Shown in pieces: positions 48,274 through 57,903 of a stretch of 64,000 bases of DNA. Each line of letters begins with the position of its first letter. Position 1 is the stretch's first letter. This DNA is from Alphaproteobacteria bacterium (GTDB lineage Bacteria; Myxococcota_A; UBA796; GCA-2862545), in contig JACKEO010000008.1 in the NCBI GenBank assembly GCA_020632955.1, positions 1 to 64,000 on the forward strand. Direction: 5' to 3'. Position numbers and translations under genes: made by a program. A model generated the notes under the pieces. It ran no database searches. It was not told the DNA's origin and saw nothing but the letters and a program-made list of their open reading frames with translations.

Positions 48274-49388
48274 GCGCGCGTCCCCGGGTCACGGCCACCG
48301 GCGAGGCCACCAGCCTGCACGACCGCAAGGTGCGCGCCGGGCAGCGCATGTGGATCGGCCTGGCCGGCCACGCGGTCGACGACGATCTCCGCGCCCTCTG
48401 CAAGGAGGTGCAGCCGTCGGGCTTCGTGCTGTTCGCGCGCAACATCGCCGAGCCCGCGCAGGTCCTCGACCTCACCCGGGAGCTGCGCAGCCTGGCCCAC
48501 CCCCACCACCCGGTGCTCGTGTCGGTGGACCAGGAGGGGGGGCGCGTGCAGCGCCTGCGCGAGCCGGCCACACGCTGGCCGCCGATGCGCCACGTGGGGC
48601 AGGCGGGCGACCTCACCGCCGAGGTGGCCCGGGCGATCGCCCGCGAGCTGCGCGCCGTGGGCATCGACCTGGACTTCGCGCCCGTGGCCGACGTGGACTC
48701 GAACCCGGCGAACCCGGTGATCGGCGATCGCGCCTTCGCCACCACCCCCGAGGCCGTGGCCCGCCACGTCGACGCCTTCGTCACGGCGATGCAGGCCGAG
48801 GGCGTGGTGGCCTGCGCGAAGCACTTCCCGGGCCACGGCGACACCCGGGTCGACAGCCACCTGGACCTGCCCGTGGTGGAGGAGGAGGACCCGCGCCTGC
48901 GCACGCGCGAGCTGGTGCCCTTCGCCGCCGCGGTGCGCGCCGGGGTGGGCACGATCATGACGGCCCACGTGGTCTACCCGGCGTGGGACGAGGAGCTCCC
49001 CGCCACCCTGTCGCCCCACGTGATCCCGCGCCTGCTCCGCGAGGAGCTCGGCTACGACGGCGTGGTGGTGAGCGACGACCTCGAGATGAAGGCCGTGCAC
49101 GGCCGCTGGGAGGCGTCCACCCAGGTGCAGCTCGCCACCGAGGCGAGCGTCGACGTGCTGCTCTGCTGCAAGGAGCCCGAGCTGCAGGTGGCGGTCTTCC
49201 AGGCGCTGGTGCGGGCCCAGGAGGCGCACGCCGGCCTCGAGCGGGCCAGCCGCGACGCGGCAGCGCGGGTGCACCGCCTGCGGGAGCGCTTCCTGCGCGA
49301 TCGGCCGCGCGCGCCGGGTCTCGAGATCCTGGGCTGCGCGGCCCATCGGCTGCTGGCCGCCCAGGTCAGGGAGCGCGGCGAGGGCTAG
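48270..49388 (+). CDS. nagZ: beta-N-acetylglucosaminidase NagZ (GH3)
   Basis: A 372-residue GH3 enzyme that cleaves GlcNAc-1,6-anhMurNAc during cell-wall recycling. Motifs: VSVDQEGGRVQRL near residues 85-97, KHFPGHGDTRVDSH near 184-197 containing the His/Asp pair of NagZ, and VVSDDLEMKAVHG near 265, where the nucleophile Asp lies. GTG start overlaps the epimerase stop. No signal peptide is seen, so it acts in the cytosol. It converges by 4 bases with the small gene on the minus strand. Confidence 0.93.
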   Translation: MSARPRVTATGEATSLHDRKVRAGQRMWIGLAGHAVDDDLRALCKEVQPSGFVLFARNIAEPAQVLDLTRELRSLAHPHHPVLVSVDQEGGRVQRLREPATRWPPMRHVGQAGDLTAEVARAIARELRAVGIDLDFAPVADVDSNPANPVIGDRAFATTPEAVARHVDAFVTAMQAEGVVACAKHFPGHGDTRVDSHLDLPVVEEEDPRLRTRELVPFAAAVRAGVGTIMTAHVVYPAWDEELPATLSPHVIPRLLREELGYDGVVVSDDLEMKAVHGRWEASTQVQLATEASVDVLLCCKEPELQVAVFQALVRAQEAHAGLERASRDAAARVHRLRERFLRDRPRAPGLEILGCAAHRLLAAQVRERGEG

Positions 49389-49612
49389 CTGCGCGAGCCG
49401 GGCCCGCGGGTCTCGAAGCGGTAGGCCTGGAGGCGCCCGCGCTGGAACTCCATGTGGACGCAGCCGTCACGGCGCTCGACGTGGATGACGCGCCCGGTGC
49501 GCGAGGAGTGCTGCTTGGCCTCGCGGACGGCGTCCTGCCGACCGACGACCTCCCGGTGGTCGTCGCCGACGGAGATCACGAAGGTCTTCTTGGGGGGGGT
49601 GGGATGCGAGAT
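49385..49612 (-). CDS. small conserved-looking protein, unusual start
   Basis: About 75 residues, basic and beta-rich (KKTFVISVGDDHREVVGRQDAV..., GRVIHVERRDGCVHMEFQRG), reading like a small domain such as a ribosome- or RNA-binding barrel. No ATG, GTG or TTG lies at a sensible distance from the strong GAGGAGG on the minus strand. ATC at 49612 is 6 bases from it; otherwise a TTG at 49690 with weak support, or GTG at 49579, must be used. The stop overlaps the nagZ stop by 4 bases. Function unknown. Confidence 0.45.
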   Translation of the reverse strand: MSHPTPPKKTFVISVGDDHREVVGRQDAVREAKQHSSRTGRVIHVERRDGCVHMEFQRGRLQAYRFETRGPGSRS

Positions 49613-49748
49613 GGCGTCCTCCTCGTGGTGAGCCGCCAGCCGGGGTGACCGGGGCCCTGAGGCGGTAGGACGCCAGCCTTGGCGTGTCAAGTCCCGCCGC
49701 GGGCGCCCCGGGGCGTCATCGCACCCGGGGCGCCTGCGGCGTCGGACC

Positions 49749-50558
49749 TCACTTTGCGGCGATGCCCGCGTCGGCGCGGCGGCGCGCGCCCAGCAGGTCG
49801 GCCCGGGTGATCCCCACGCCCTTCATGGTGGGCATCCAGACCCGCTGCAGGAAGACGCCGCGGTCGATGCCCGCCGAGCGCATCACGCCCACGCGCGCGT
49901 CGTAGTCCGGCACGAGGCCCACGCCCGGCATCCGGAAGTGCGCGAAGGTGTGCGCCAGGTCGGACAGCGTGCCGTCGCGGTCCTCCTCGAGCTCCAGGGC
50001 GATCACGTCCCGGTAGAAGGCCGCGTGCGCCGCCTCGTCCTTGGCGATGTGGCCGTAGATCGCCGCCAGCACCACGTCGCCGCGCGCCTGCGCCTGCTCG
50101 AGCTGCTTGCGGTAGATGACGAAGGTGGCCTGCTCCTGGATCGCGCCGTAGCAGGCGAGCTGCCTCGGCGTGGTGAAGGGGGCCTTCCAGGTGCTGGAGA
50201 GCACGGCCTGCTCGAAGGCGGCGAACTCCTCCTCGGTGCGGTGGCCGCTGTCGATGAGCCACTTGCGCAGGGTGAGCGCGTGCTTGGACTCCTCGTAGCC
50301 CCAGTTCGTGGCGAACCAGGCCTGGCCGAAGCAGCTGCGCAGGACGTTCACGCCCTGGCTCACGTAGTCGGGCAGGTACATCTCGACGCCGCAGAAGGTC
50401 TCGGCGCACAGCGCCGCGTCGTCGTCGCGGGGCGCCTCGTCCACCTTCTCCCAGGGGATGTCCTCGAACACGCTCCAGCGGCGTCGGCGCTCGGCGAGCT
50501 CGAAGAACTCCATGTACGCGCGGTACATCTTCTGCCGATGCGCGAGCGTGGCGGTCAC
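49749..50558 (-). CDS. acyl-ACP desaturase (di-iron, ferritin-like)
   Basis: A 269-residue non-heme di-iron enzyme of the FA_desaturase_2 family, similar in length to mycobacterial DesA proteins. Iron ligands match the family spacing: Glu53, EESKH with Glu90 and His93, Glu141, and DEAAH with Glu174 and His177. It should insert a double bond into an acyl chain carried by an acyl carrier protein, using reduced ferredoxin. GTG start overlaps the ACP gene stop by 4 bases, so carrier and enzyme are made together. This suggests a dedicated carrier rather than the housekeeping AcpP. Confidence 0.88.
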   Translation of the reverse strand: MTATLAHRQKMYRAYMEFFELAERRRRWSVFEDIPWEKVDEAPRDDDAALCAETFCGVEMYLPDYVSQGVNVLRSCFGQAWFATNWGYEESKHALTLRKWLIDSGHRTEEEFAAFEQAVLSSTWKAPFTTPRQLACYGAIQEQATFVIYRKQLEQAQARGDVVLAAIYGHIAKDEAAHAAFYRDVIALELEEDRDGTLSDLAHTFAHFRMPGVGLVPDYDARVGVMRSAGIDRGVFLQRVWMPTMKGVGITRADLLGARRRADAGIAAK

Positions 50559-50809
50559 GCGCCCACCCGCTTGCCACGCATCAGCGTGGTGATGTCGCCC
50601 AGGGTGTTCACCTTGGGCAGCTCCTCGTCCGGGAAGACCGTGTCGAGCCGCTCCTCGAGCACCCCCACCATCTCCATGGTGGTGACCGAGTCCAGCTCGA
50701 GGTCCTCGATGGACAGCGACAGGGACAGATCGTCGAAGCTGTCGGCCTTGTCGGAGGCCACCTCGAGGAGGGCTTCCTTGATCATCGCGAGCGCTTCGTC
50801 GTCGGTCAT
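50555..50809 (-). CDS. acyl carrier protein
   Basis: An 84-residue four-helix carrier protein, acidic overall. Ser41 in LELDSVTTMEMV is the phosphopantetheine site (family motif DSL, here DSV). It lies immediately before and overlaps the desaturase gene, which implies its acyl load is the desaturase substrate. No ketosynthase or other polyketide or fatty-acid synthase gene is nearby. Upstream DNA up to 50980 is AT-richer than the surroundings and probably contains its promoter. Confidence 0.92.
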   Translation of the reverse strand: MTDDEALAMIKEALLEVASDKADSFDDLSLSLSIEDLELDSVTTMEMVGVLEERLDTVFPDEELPKVNTLGDITTLMRGKRVGA

Positions 50810-50943
50810 GGGCGCGGCTCCTCCCGGTGTGGGGGCGGCGCCGCGTCACGGAGGGCGCCGTCCCGAGACGCGCCGCGATGTACCTCAGCGATCCCTCGGG
50901 GTCCACCAGGATCCGCGATTTTTCCAGCTAGGAAGCCTGCTTT

Positions 50944-50963
50944 AAAACCGACGCGTGGGTCGG
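50944..50963 (-). terminator. Rho-independent terminator after aspS
   Basis: On the minus strand CCGAC (50963-50959) pairs with GTCGG (50952-50948) across a 6-base loop, followed by TTTTAAA. It lies 20 bp past the aspS stop. It separates aspS from the downstream ACP-desaturase unit, whose own promoter should then lie in the following AT-rich stretch. Confidence 0.7.
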
Positions 50964-50982
50964 AATGCGTCCTTCCGGCGCG

Positions 50983-52752
<1,770 letters not shown>

Positions 52753-52858
52753 GGGACCTCCAGCGGGAAGCGCGCGCCTATCGCGGGCCCCGCGCCGCGT
52801 CCCCGCCGGGCTGGCCCCCGGACGCCGCCCGTGGCAGCCTCTGGCGCCCGGAGACCCG

Positions 52859-53335
52859 ATGCGTCCCCTGCTGCTCTGCTGCCTGCTCGCCTGCGGCGCA
52901 CCCGCCCCGCCGCCGCCCGCCGCCCCCACGGTGGAGGCGCTGGCGGGCTGGCTCGGCGAGGCCGGCCTGCCGCCCGAGCGTCACGGCGACATCCTCCGCA
53001 GCGTGGTCACCGCCCCCTGGGGACCCCTGGGCCTCACCGCCCAGGTCGACGCCGAGCACCAGCTCGTGCTGCTCGCCACCCAGGGCCTGCTCACCCTCGA
53101 CGTGGCCCCCGACCCGCCACACCTCGTGCTGCTCGTCACCAACCTCGCCACGATCAACTACGAGCTGCCCCAGGGCAAGCTGCAGCTCAACGCCGAGACC
53201 GGCGAGATCGTGCTGTCGATCGAGCTCGAGACCGACGAGGGCCTGGGCCGGCCCACCTTCACCCGCGCCGTCACCCGGCTGCAGGCCGTGGCCACCCAGG
53301 TCCGCCCCCGCCTCGTCCAGGCGGCGACGCCCTAG
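52859..53335 (+). CDS. small lipoprotein with YbjN-like domain
   Basis: A 158-residue protein. Lipobox LLAC lies within the first 12 residues, then a Pro-rich linker (APAPPPPAAP). The mature part resembles the YbjN / type III chaperone-like fold, with an amphipathic N-terminal helix, beta strands such as LGLTAQVDAEHQLVLLAT, and a C-terminal helix LQAVATQVRPRLVQ. Role unknown. The frame is open 129 bases upstream, but ATG 52859 places the signal peptide at the N-terminus. It is divergent from aspS. Confidence 0.65.
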   Translation: MRPLLLCCLLACGAPAPPPPAAPTVEALAGWLGEAGLPPERHGDILRSVVTAPWGPLGLTAQVDAEHQLVLLATQGLLTLDVAPDPPHLVLLVTNLATINYELPQGKLQLNAETGEIVLSIELETDEGLGRPTFTRAVTRLQAVATQVRPRLVQAATP

Positions 53336-53368
53336 CCGGGCGAGAGCCCCCCACGGGGAACGGCGGGC

Positions 53369-53632
53369 CTACAGGGTGCCGTCGTCTCCGATGGCCTCGA
53401 CCGGACAGTTCTCGAGGGCCTCGTAGCACTGCGCGAGCTCTTCCTCGGACCCGGGCTGCTTGAAGCAGACGTCGTGATCCTCGTCGTCGGACATGCGGAA
53501 GTTGTTCGGCGCGGCGTCGGAGCACACCGAGCAGAGGATGCACTCCTTGTCGACGTAGAAGGCGAGCGTCTTGCCACCGATGGTGACCTGCCCGCCGACG
53601 TTGTCCTCCCACTTGTTGGTCGGATCCGCCAT
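53369..53632 (-). CDS. single-cluster [4Fe-4S] ferredoxin
   Basis: An 87-residue acidic protein. Cys31, Cys34, Cys37 and Cys76 (in ENCPVEAI) form one four-cysteine cluster in the usual CxxCxxC...CP arrangement. Such ferredoxins carry single electrons to P450s, desaturases and dehydrogenases. The window has both a P450 (26544) and a desaturase (49749), and the closer is the desaturase, but partner choice is inference. Start ATG 53632, GAGGAG nine bases upstream. It is divergent from SufE. Confidence 0.9.
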   Translation of the reverse strand: MADPTNKWEDNVGGQVTIGGKTLAFYVDKECILCSVCSDAAPNNFRMSDDEDHDVCFKQPGSEEELAQCYEALENCPVEAIGDDGTL

Positions 53633-53808
53633 GTGCTCGCGCTCCTCGTGTCCGGTGAGCCGTGCCTGGGTGGGCACAGCCGCCAGAGGTATCGGGTGGC
53701 CCGCCCGGGAGCCAACCCGTCGGGCCGACGCGCTTACCACGGCAGGCCCGCGCCCGCCCGTCGGTGCGCGGGCCCGCGCGTTAGGCCGACCTCCCCCGTG
53801 AGGACCGG

Positions 53809-54213
53809 ATGGACATCGACGAGATCGTGGAGACCTTCGAGGCCCTGGACCCCGGCGAGGATCGCTACCGCTTCCTCATCGAGCTGGGGAAGGACCTCCC
53901 GGGCCTGCCCGACGAGGCCAAGGTGGAGTCGCACCGGGTGCACGGCTGCCAGTCCCGGGTGTGGATGGTGGCCGGCGTCGACGAGCAGGGCCACCTCGCG
54001 CTCCACGCCGACTCCGACGCCTTCCTCGTGCGCGGCCTCATCGCCGTGCTGCTCGCCACCTACGCGGGCCTGAGCCCCGCCCAGGCGGTCGACGTGGACC
54101 CCCTGGCCACCTTCGCGCGCATCGGGCTCGAGCAGCAGCTGTCGATGGGGCGCAGGAACGGCCTGCACTCCATGGTGCAGCGCATCCGTGCACTGGCGGC
54201 CGCGAACGCCTGA
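53809..54213 (+). CDS. sufE: SufE-family cysteine desulfuration protein
   Basis: A 134-residue SufE fold. It accepts persulfide from SufS/CsdA; the acceptor Cys47 lies in VHGCQSRVWM. N-terminal DEIVETFEALDPGEDRYRFLIELGK is typical. SufS and other Suf genes are absent here, so this is a detached copy (CsdE or SufE cannot be distinguished). GTTAGGCC at 53780-53787 resembles a -10 box ahead of it. Confidence 0.92.
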   Translation: MDIDEIVETFEALDPGEDRYRFLIELGKDLPGLPDEAKVESHRVHGCQSRVWMVAGVDEQGHLALHADSDAFLVRGLIAVLLATYAGLSPAQAVDVDPLATFARIGLEQQLSMGRRNGLHSMVQRIRALAAANA

Positions 54214-54276
54214 TCCGCGGCGGCATCCACGGATACTCCGAACACGATCTGCGGTAACGTACGGACACCATGTGGT

Positions 54277-54308
54277 AGCGTCCGGACGCTGCCTGCGGGT
54301 GCCCCGCA
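54277..54308 (+). promoter_or_regulatory. palindrome and hairpin before the cytochrome operon
   Basis: A perfect 14-bp palindrome AGCGTCCGGACGCT lies at 54277-54290. It is followed at 54294-54308 by a hairpin with 6-bp arms TGCGGG and CCCGCA. A similar half (ACGTACGGAC) occurs 20 bp upstream. Together they sit 60-90 bp before the lipoprotein cytochrome gene. An operator plus leader structure is likely; the regulator is unknown. Confidence 0.45.
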
Positions 54309-54368
54309 AGATTGTCACTCAAGCAGGCGCGTCCCGGTCCGATGCCCACGGAACGAAGGGGGTGTGCC

Positions 54369-56642
54369 TTGCGCCCACATGACCGTCTCGCCTCCCCCCT
54401 GGTGCTCGCCCTCGTGGCGCTCGCCGGGTGCCAGGTGGAAGAGCCCGCGGCCGACGACACCGCCGACGACACCCAGGTGGCCGGCTGCGTCGACGACGCC
54501 TCCTTCTTCCGCGAGGAGCTCTACCCGAAGGTCGTGAAGAAGACCTGCATGGGCTGCCACGTGGCCGACGGCCTGGCGCGCGACTCCAGCCTGGTGTTCG
54601 TGAGCGAGGCCCGCCCCGACCACCTCTCGGTGAACGAGGCGCTGCTCGCGAGCATCGCGGGGCTCGAGCGCGACGGCACCTCCATCGTGCTGCTCAAGCC
54701 CCAGGGCGAGGAGGACCACGGCGGCGGCGAGGTGCTGCAGGCCGGCGACACCTCCTTCGTGCTGCTCGAGGAGTTCGTCCACCGCCTCGACGCCCCGGTG
54801 GCCTGCGAGTCCACCGGCACGATCCGCACCGGCGACGAGGGCCTCGAGCTCCTCTCGGCGGCGGAGACCCTGCGCAAGGCCTCGATCCTGCTGGCCGGCC
54901 GGCTGCCCACCCCGCAGGAGGCCGACGCGGTGCGTGCCGGCGGCGAGCCCGCGCTGGTGCAGGCCCTCTGGGGCCTGATGACCGAGGACACCTTCACCGA
55001 CGTCTTCGTCGAGAAGCTCAACGACGTGCTGCTCACCGACCGCTACCTGCGCGGCACCGACGGCATCGGCCTGCTCGACGACGACGACTTCCCCAGCCTG
55101 TACTGGTACGAGGACGCCGAGGACTACGGCGACGACTACAACAAGCTGCGCGCCCGCACCTCGTCGGCCCTGGCCCGCGAGCCCCTGGCGCTCGCCGCCC
55201 ACCTCATGCGCAACGACCTGCCGTGGACCGAGCTCCTCACGGCCGACTACCGCATGGTGAACGCCTACTCGGCGATGGCCTACGGCCTGCCCGACGCCAG
55301 CTGGCCCGACGCCGACGACCCCGCCTCGCTGGACTTCCGCCCGGCGAAGGTCGACGGCGTGCCCCACGCCGGCCTGCTCACCACGCCCGCCTTCCTCAGC
55401 CGCTACCCCACCACCGACACCAACCGGAACCGGCACCGGGCGTGGTTCTTCTTCAAGACCTTCCTCGCCACCGACATCCTCACCTTCGCCGATCGACCCA
55501 TCGATCCCACGGTGAGCAACGCGCACAACCCCACGATGAACGACCCCCAGTGCACCGTGTGCCACGCCACGATGGACCCGGTGGCGGGGGCCTTCCAGAA
55601 CTGGGAGACCGACGGCTCGCTCGTGCCGGTCGAGGAGCCCTGGTACAGCGACATGCGGCCCCCGGGCTTCGGCGACCGCGCGATGCCGTCGACCGAGCGC
55701 CCGAACGCGCTGGGCTGGCTGGCCAGGCAGGCGGCGTCCGACCCCCGCTTCGCCATCGCCACGGTGCAGACCATGCTCCACGCCTTCACCGGGGTGGAGC
55801 CGCTCACGGCGCTCACCGCCGGCGACGACCCCGTGAAGCAGGAGGCGCTGCGGCAGCAGGACGCCTGGGTGCAGGAGGTGGCCGCCGAGCTCGCCGCCCG
55901 CAGCCACGACGTGAAGTACGCCGTCGAGCGCGTGATCACCTCGCGGTACTTCCGCGCGGTGGGCGACGTGGGCGCCGACCCCGGCAGCCTGGTGCACGCC
56001 GGCACGGCCCACCTGCTCACCCCCGAGGAGCTCGACCGGAAGATCGTGGCCACGCTGGGCGTGCCCTGGCGCCGCAACGCGAACAGCGCCACCTACCTGG
56101 CCGACCGCTACCGCATGCTCTACGGCGGCATCGACAGCTTCTCGGTCACCCAGCGCCTCACCGACCCGAACGGGGTGATGGGCGCCATCAGCCTGCGCAT
56201 GGCCACCGAGATGGCCTGCGAGGCCGTGCCCCACGACCTGGTGCTCGACCAGACGCAGCGCCGCCTGTTCCCCCTGGTGGAGCTCACCTACGAGCCGGTC
56301 ACCGACGACGGCTTCGAGGTGCCCGCCGCCAAGCAGGCCATCCTCGCCAACCTGCAGTGGCTGCACCTGCGCCTGCTGGGCGAGGACCTCGAGCTGGACG
56401 ACCCCGAGCTGCAGGCCAGCTGGGAGCTCTGGCGCGACGTGTGGCAGGGCGGCAAGGACCTCCTCGCCGACGGCGAGGCCAGCAGCACCCTCGACAGCTC
56501 CTGCACCGCCACGATCGACCCGTGGACGGGCGACAGCCTCCCCAAGGACCGCGAGCTCCGCTCCGACCCGCGCTTCACCCTGCGCGCGTGGTCGGCGGTG
56601 CTCGCCTACCTGCTCGCCGACTGGCGCTTCCTTCACGAGTGA
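54369..56642 (+). CDS. exported multi-domain c-type cytochrome lipoprotein (DUF1588/1592-type)
   Basis: A 757-residue protein. A TTG start at 54369 preceded by GAAGGGGG yields a lipoprotein signal with lipobox LAGC (Cys21). Two heme-binding motifs, CMGCH (60-64) and CTVCH (about 395-399), bracket segments resembling the planctomycete-type DUF1592/DUF1588 cytochrome modules. These often act on polymers in cell-surface redox systems. The upstream ATG (54342) would push the signal 9 residues inside. It is the first gene of a likely operon with the Tat-exported DUF1501 protein and a third lipoprotein. Confidence 0.8.
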   Translation: MRPHDRLASPLVLALVALAGCQVEEPAADDTADDTQVAGCVDDASFFREELYPKVVKKTCMGCHVADGLARDSSLVFVSEARPDHLSVNEALLASIAGLERDGTSIVLLKPQGEEDHGGGEVLQAGDTSFVLLEEFVHRLDAPVACESTGTIRTGDEGLELLSAAETLRKASILLAGRLPTPQEADAVRAGGEPALVQALWGLMTEDTFTDVFVEKLNDVLLTDRYLRGTDGIGLLDDDDFPSLYWYEDAEDYGDDYNKLRARTSSALAREPLALAAHLMRNDLPWTELLTADYRMVNAYSAMAYGLPDASWPDADDPASLDFRPAKVDGVPHAGLLTTPAFLSRYPTTDTNRNRHRAWFFFKTFLATDILTFADRPIDPTVSNAHNPTMNDPQCTVCHATMDPVAGAFQNWETDGSLVPVEEPWYSDMRPPGFGDRAMPSTERPNALGWLARQAASDPRFAIATVQTMLHAFTGVEPLTALTAGDDPVKQEALRQQDAWVQEVAAELAARSHDVKYAVERVITSRYFRAVGDVGADPGSLVHAGTAHLLTPEELDRKIVATLGVPWRRNANSATYLADRYRMLYGGIDSFSVTQRLTDPNGVMGAISLRMATEMACEAVPHDLVLDQTQRRLFPLVELTYEPVTDDGFEVPAAKQAILANLQWLHLRLLGEDLELDDPELQASWELWRDVWQGGKDLLADGEASSTLDSSCTATIDPWTGDSLPKDRELRSDPRFTLRAWSAVLAYLLADWRFLHE

Positions 56643-56650
56643 GGTGGACG

Positions 56651-57898
56651 ATGGACCGGCGCACCTTCCTGCGACTGACCGCCGCCTCCGGGCTGGCCGC
56701 CACGGCCCCCTGGCCGGCACGACGGGCCCTCGCGGCCGACCCCTACCCGGGGCCGTACTGGCTGTTCTTCCACGCCAGCGGCGGCTGGGACCCCACCCTG
56801 CTCTGCGATCCGAAGGGTCGCCGCAACGAGCAGGAGGTGGACCCGGTCAACACCTACTTCACCGACGAGATCGAGGAGGTGGGCCCCTTCAAGGTGCCTC
56901 CGGTCGACGGCATGCGGGCCTTCTTCAGCCGCTTCCGTGACCAGCTCCTGGTGATCAACGGGGTGGACACCCAGACCAACAGCCACGAGACGGGCACCCG
57001 CCACACGTGGTCGGGCTCGATGGACCCGGGCATGCCCGCCCTGGGCGCGCTGCTCGGCACCCACGTGGAGCCGCGCCCGTCGCTGTCGTACCTGGCGCAC
57101 GGCGGCTACGACGTCACCGACGGGCTCGTGGCGCCCACGCGCCTCGCCGACACCTCGGCCATCCTCGAGATCGCCTACCCCGAGCGCCTCGACCCCTCGA
57201 AGGAGGAGAGCACCTTCCTCCCCGACAGCCTGATGGCCCGCCTGGCCCAGGCCCGGAACGACCGCCTGCAGCGCCTGCACGACGGCGCCACCCTGCCCCG
57301 CGTGGCGCGCTCCCGGGAGCTGCTGGCCCTGTCGCGCAGCGGCGACAACGAGCTCGCCCGCCTCGCCACCCGCCTGCCCTCCAGCCTGCCCAACGACGGC
57401 CTGCAGCGTCAGGCCCAGGTGTCGCTGGCCTGCTTCGAGGCCGGCGTGGCGGTGGCCGCCAGCCTGTCCACCGGCGGCTTCGACACCCACGGCAACCACG
57501 ACGCCTCGCACACGCCGCGCCTGCAGACCCTGGTGAACGGCATCACGTACGCGATGGACGAGGCGGAGCGCCGCGGCATCGCCGACAAGGTGATCGTGGT
57601 GGTGGGCTCCGACTTCGCCCGCACGCCCTACTACAACGACGGCAACGGCAAGGATCACTGGTCCATCACCTCGATGATGATGATGGGTCCGGGCATCCGC
57701 GGCGGCCGCGTGGTGGGCGCCACCGACGAGCGCCAGGTGCCGCTCCGTCTCGATCCCGAGACCCTGCAGCTGCGCGACGGCGGGGTGCGCATCACGCCCG
57801 CCGACGTGCACGCCTCGCTGCGCCAGCTCGCCGGCATGGACGCCTGGGACGTCGCCGCCCGCTACCCCGTCGGCAGCCTGCTGCCGCTGCTCGGGTGA
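56651..57898 (+). CDS. Tat-exported DUF1501 protein
   Basis: A 415-residue protein with a twin-arginine signal (DRRTFLRLTAASGLA). Characteristic DUF1501 stretches: a FHASGGWDPT start, an NSHETGTRHTWSGS segment, GGFDTHGNHD, and a VVVGSDFARTPYYNDGNGKDHW block. The family is related to alkaline phosphatase-like/sulfatase folds. These proteins are typically coded next to DUF1588-type cytochromes, as here; the pair is thought to function together outside the inner membrane. It starts 8 bp after the cytochrome gene. Confidence 0.88.
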   Translation: MDRRTFLRLTAASGLAATAPWPARRALAADPYPGPYWLFFHASGGWDPTLLCDPKGRRNEQEVDPVNTYFTDEIEEVGPFKVPPVDGMRAFFSRFRDQLLVINGVDTQTNSHETGTRHTWSGSMDPGMPALGALLGTHVEPRPSLSYLAHGGYDVTDGLVAPTRLADTSAILEIAYPERLDPSKEESTFLPDSLMARLAQARNDRLQRLHDGATLPRVARSRELLALSRSGDNELARLATRLPSSLPNDGLQRQAQVSLACFEAGVAVAASLSTGGFDTHGNHDASHTPRLQTLVNGITYAMDEAERRGIADKVIVVVGSDFARTPYYNDGNGKDHWSITSMMMMGPGIRGGRVVGATDERQVPLRLDPETLQLRDGGVRITPADVHASLRQLAGMDAWDVAARYPVGSLLPLLG

Positions 57899-57903
57899 GG
57901 ACC

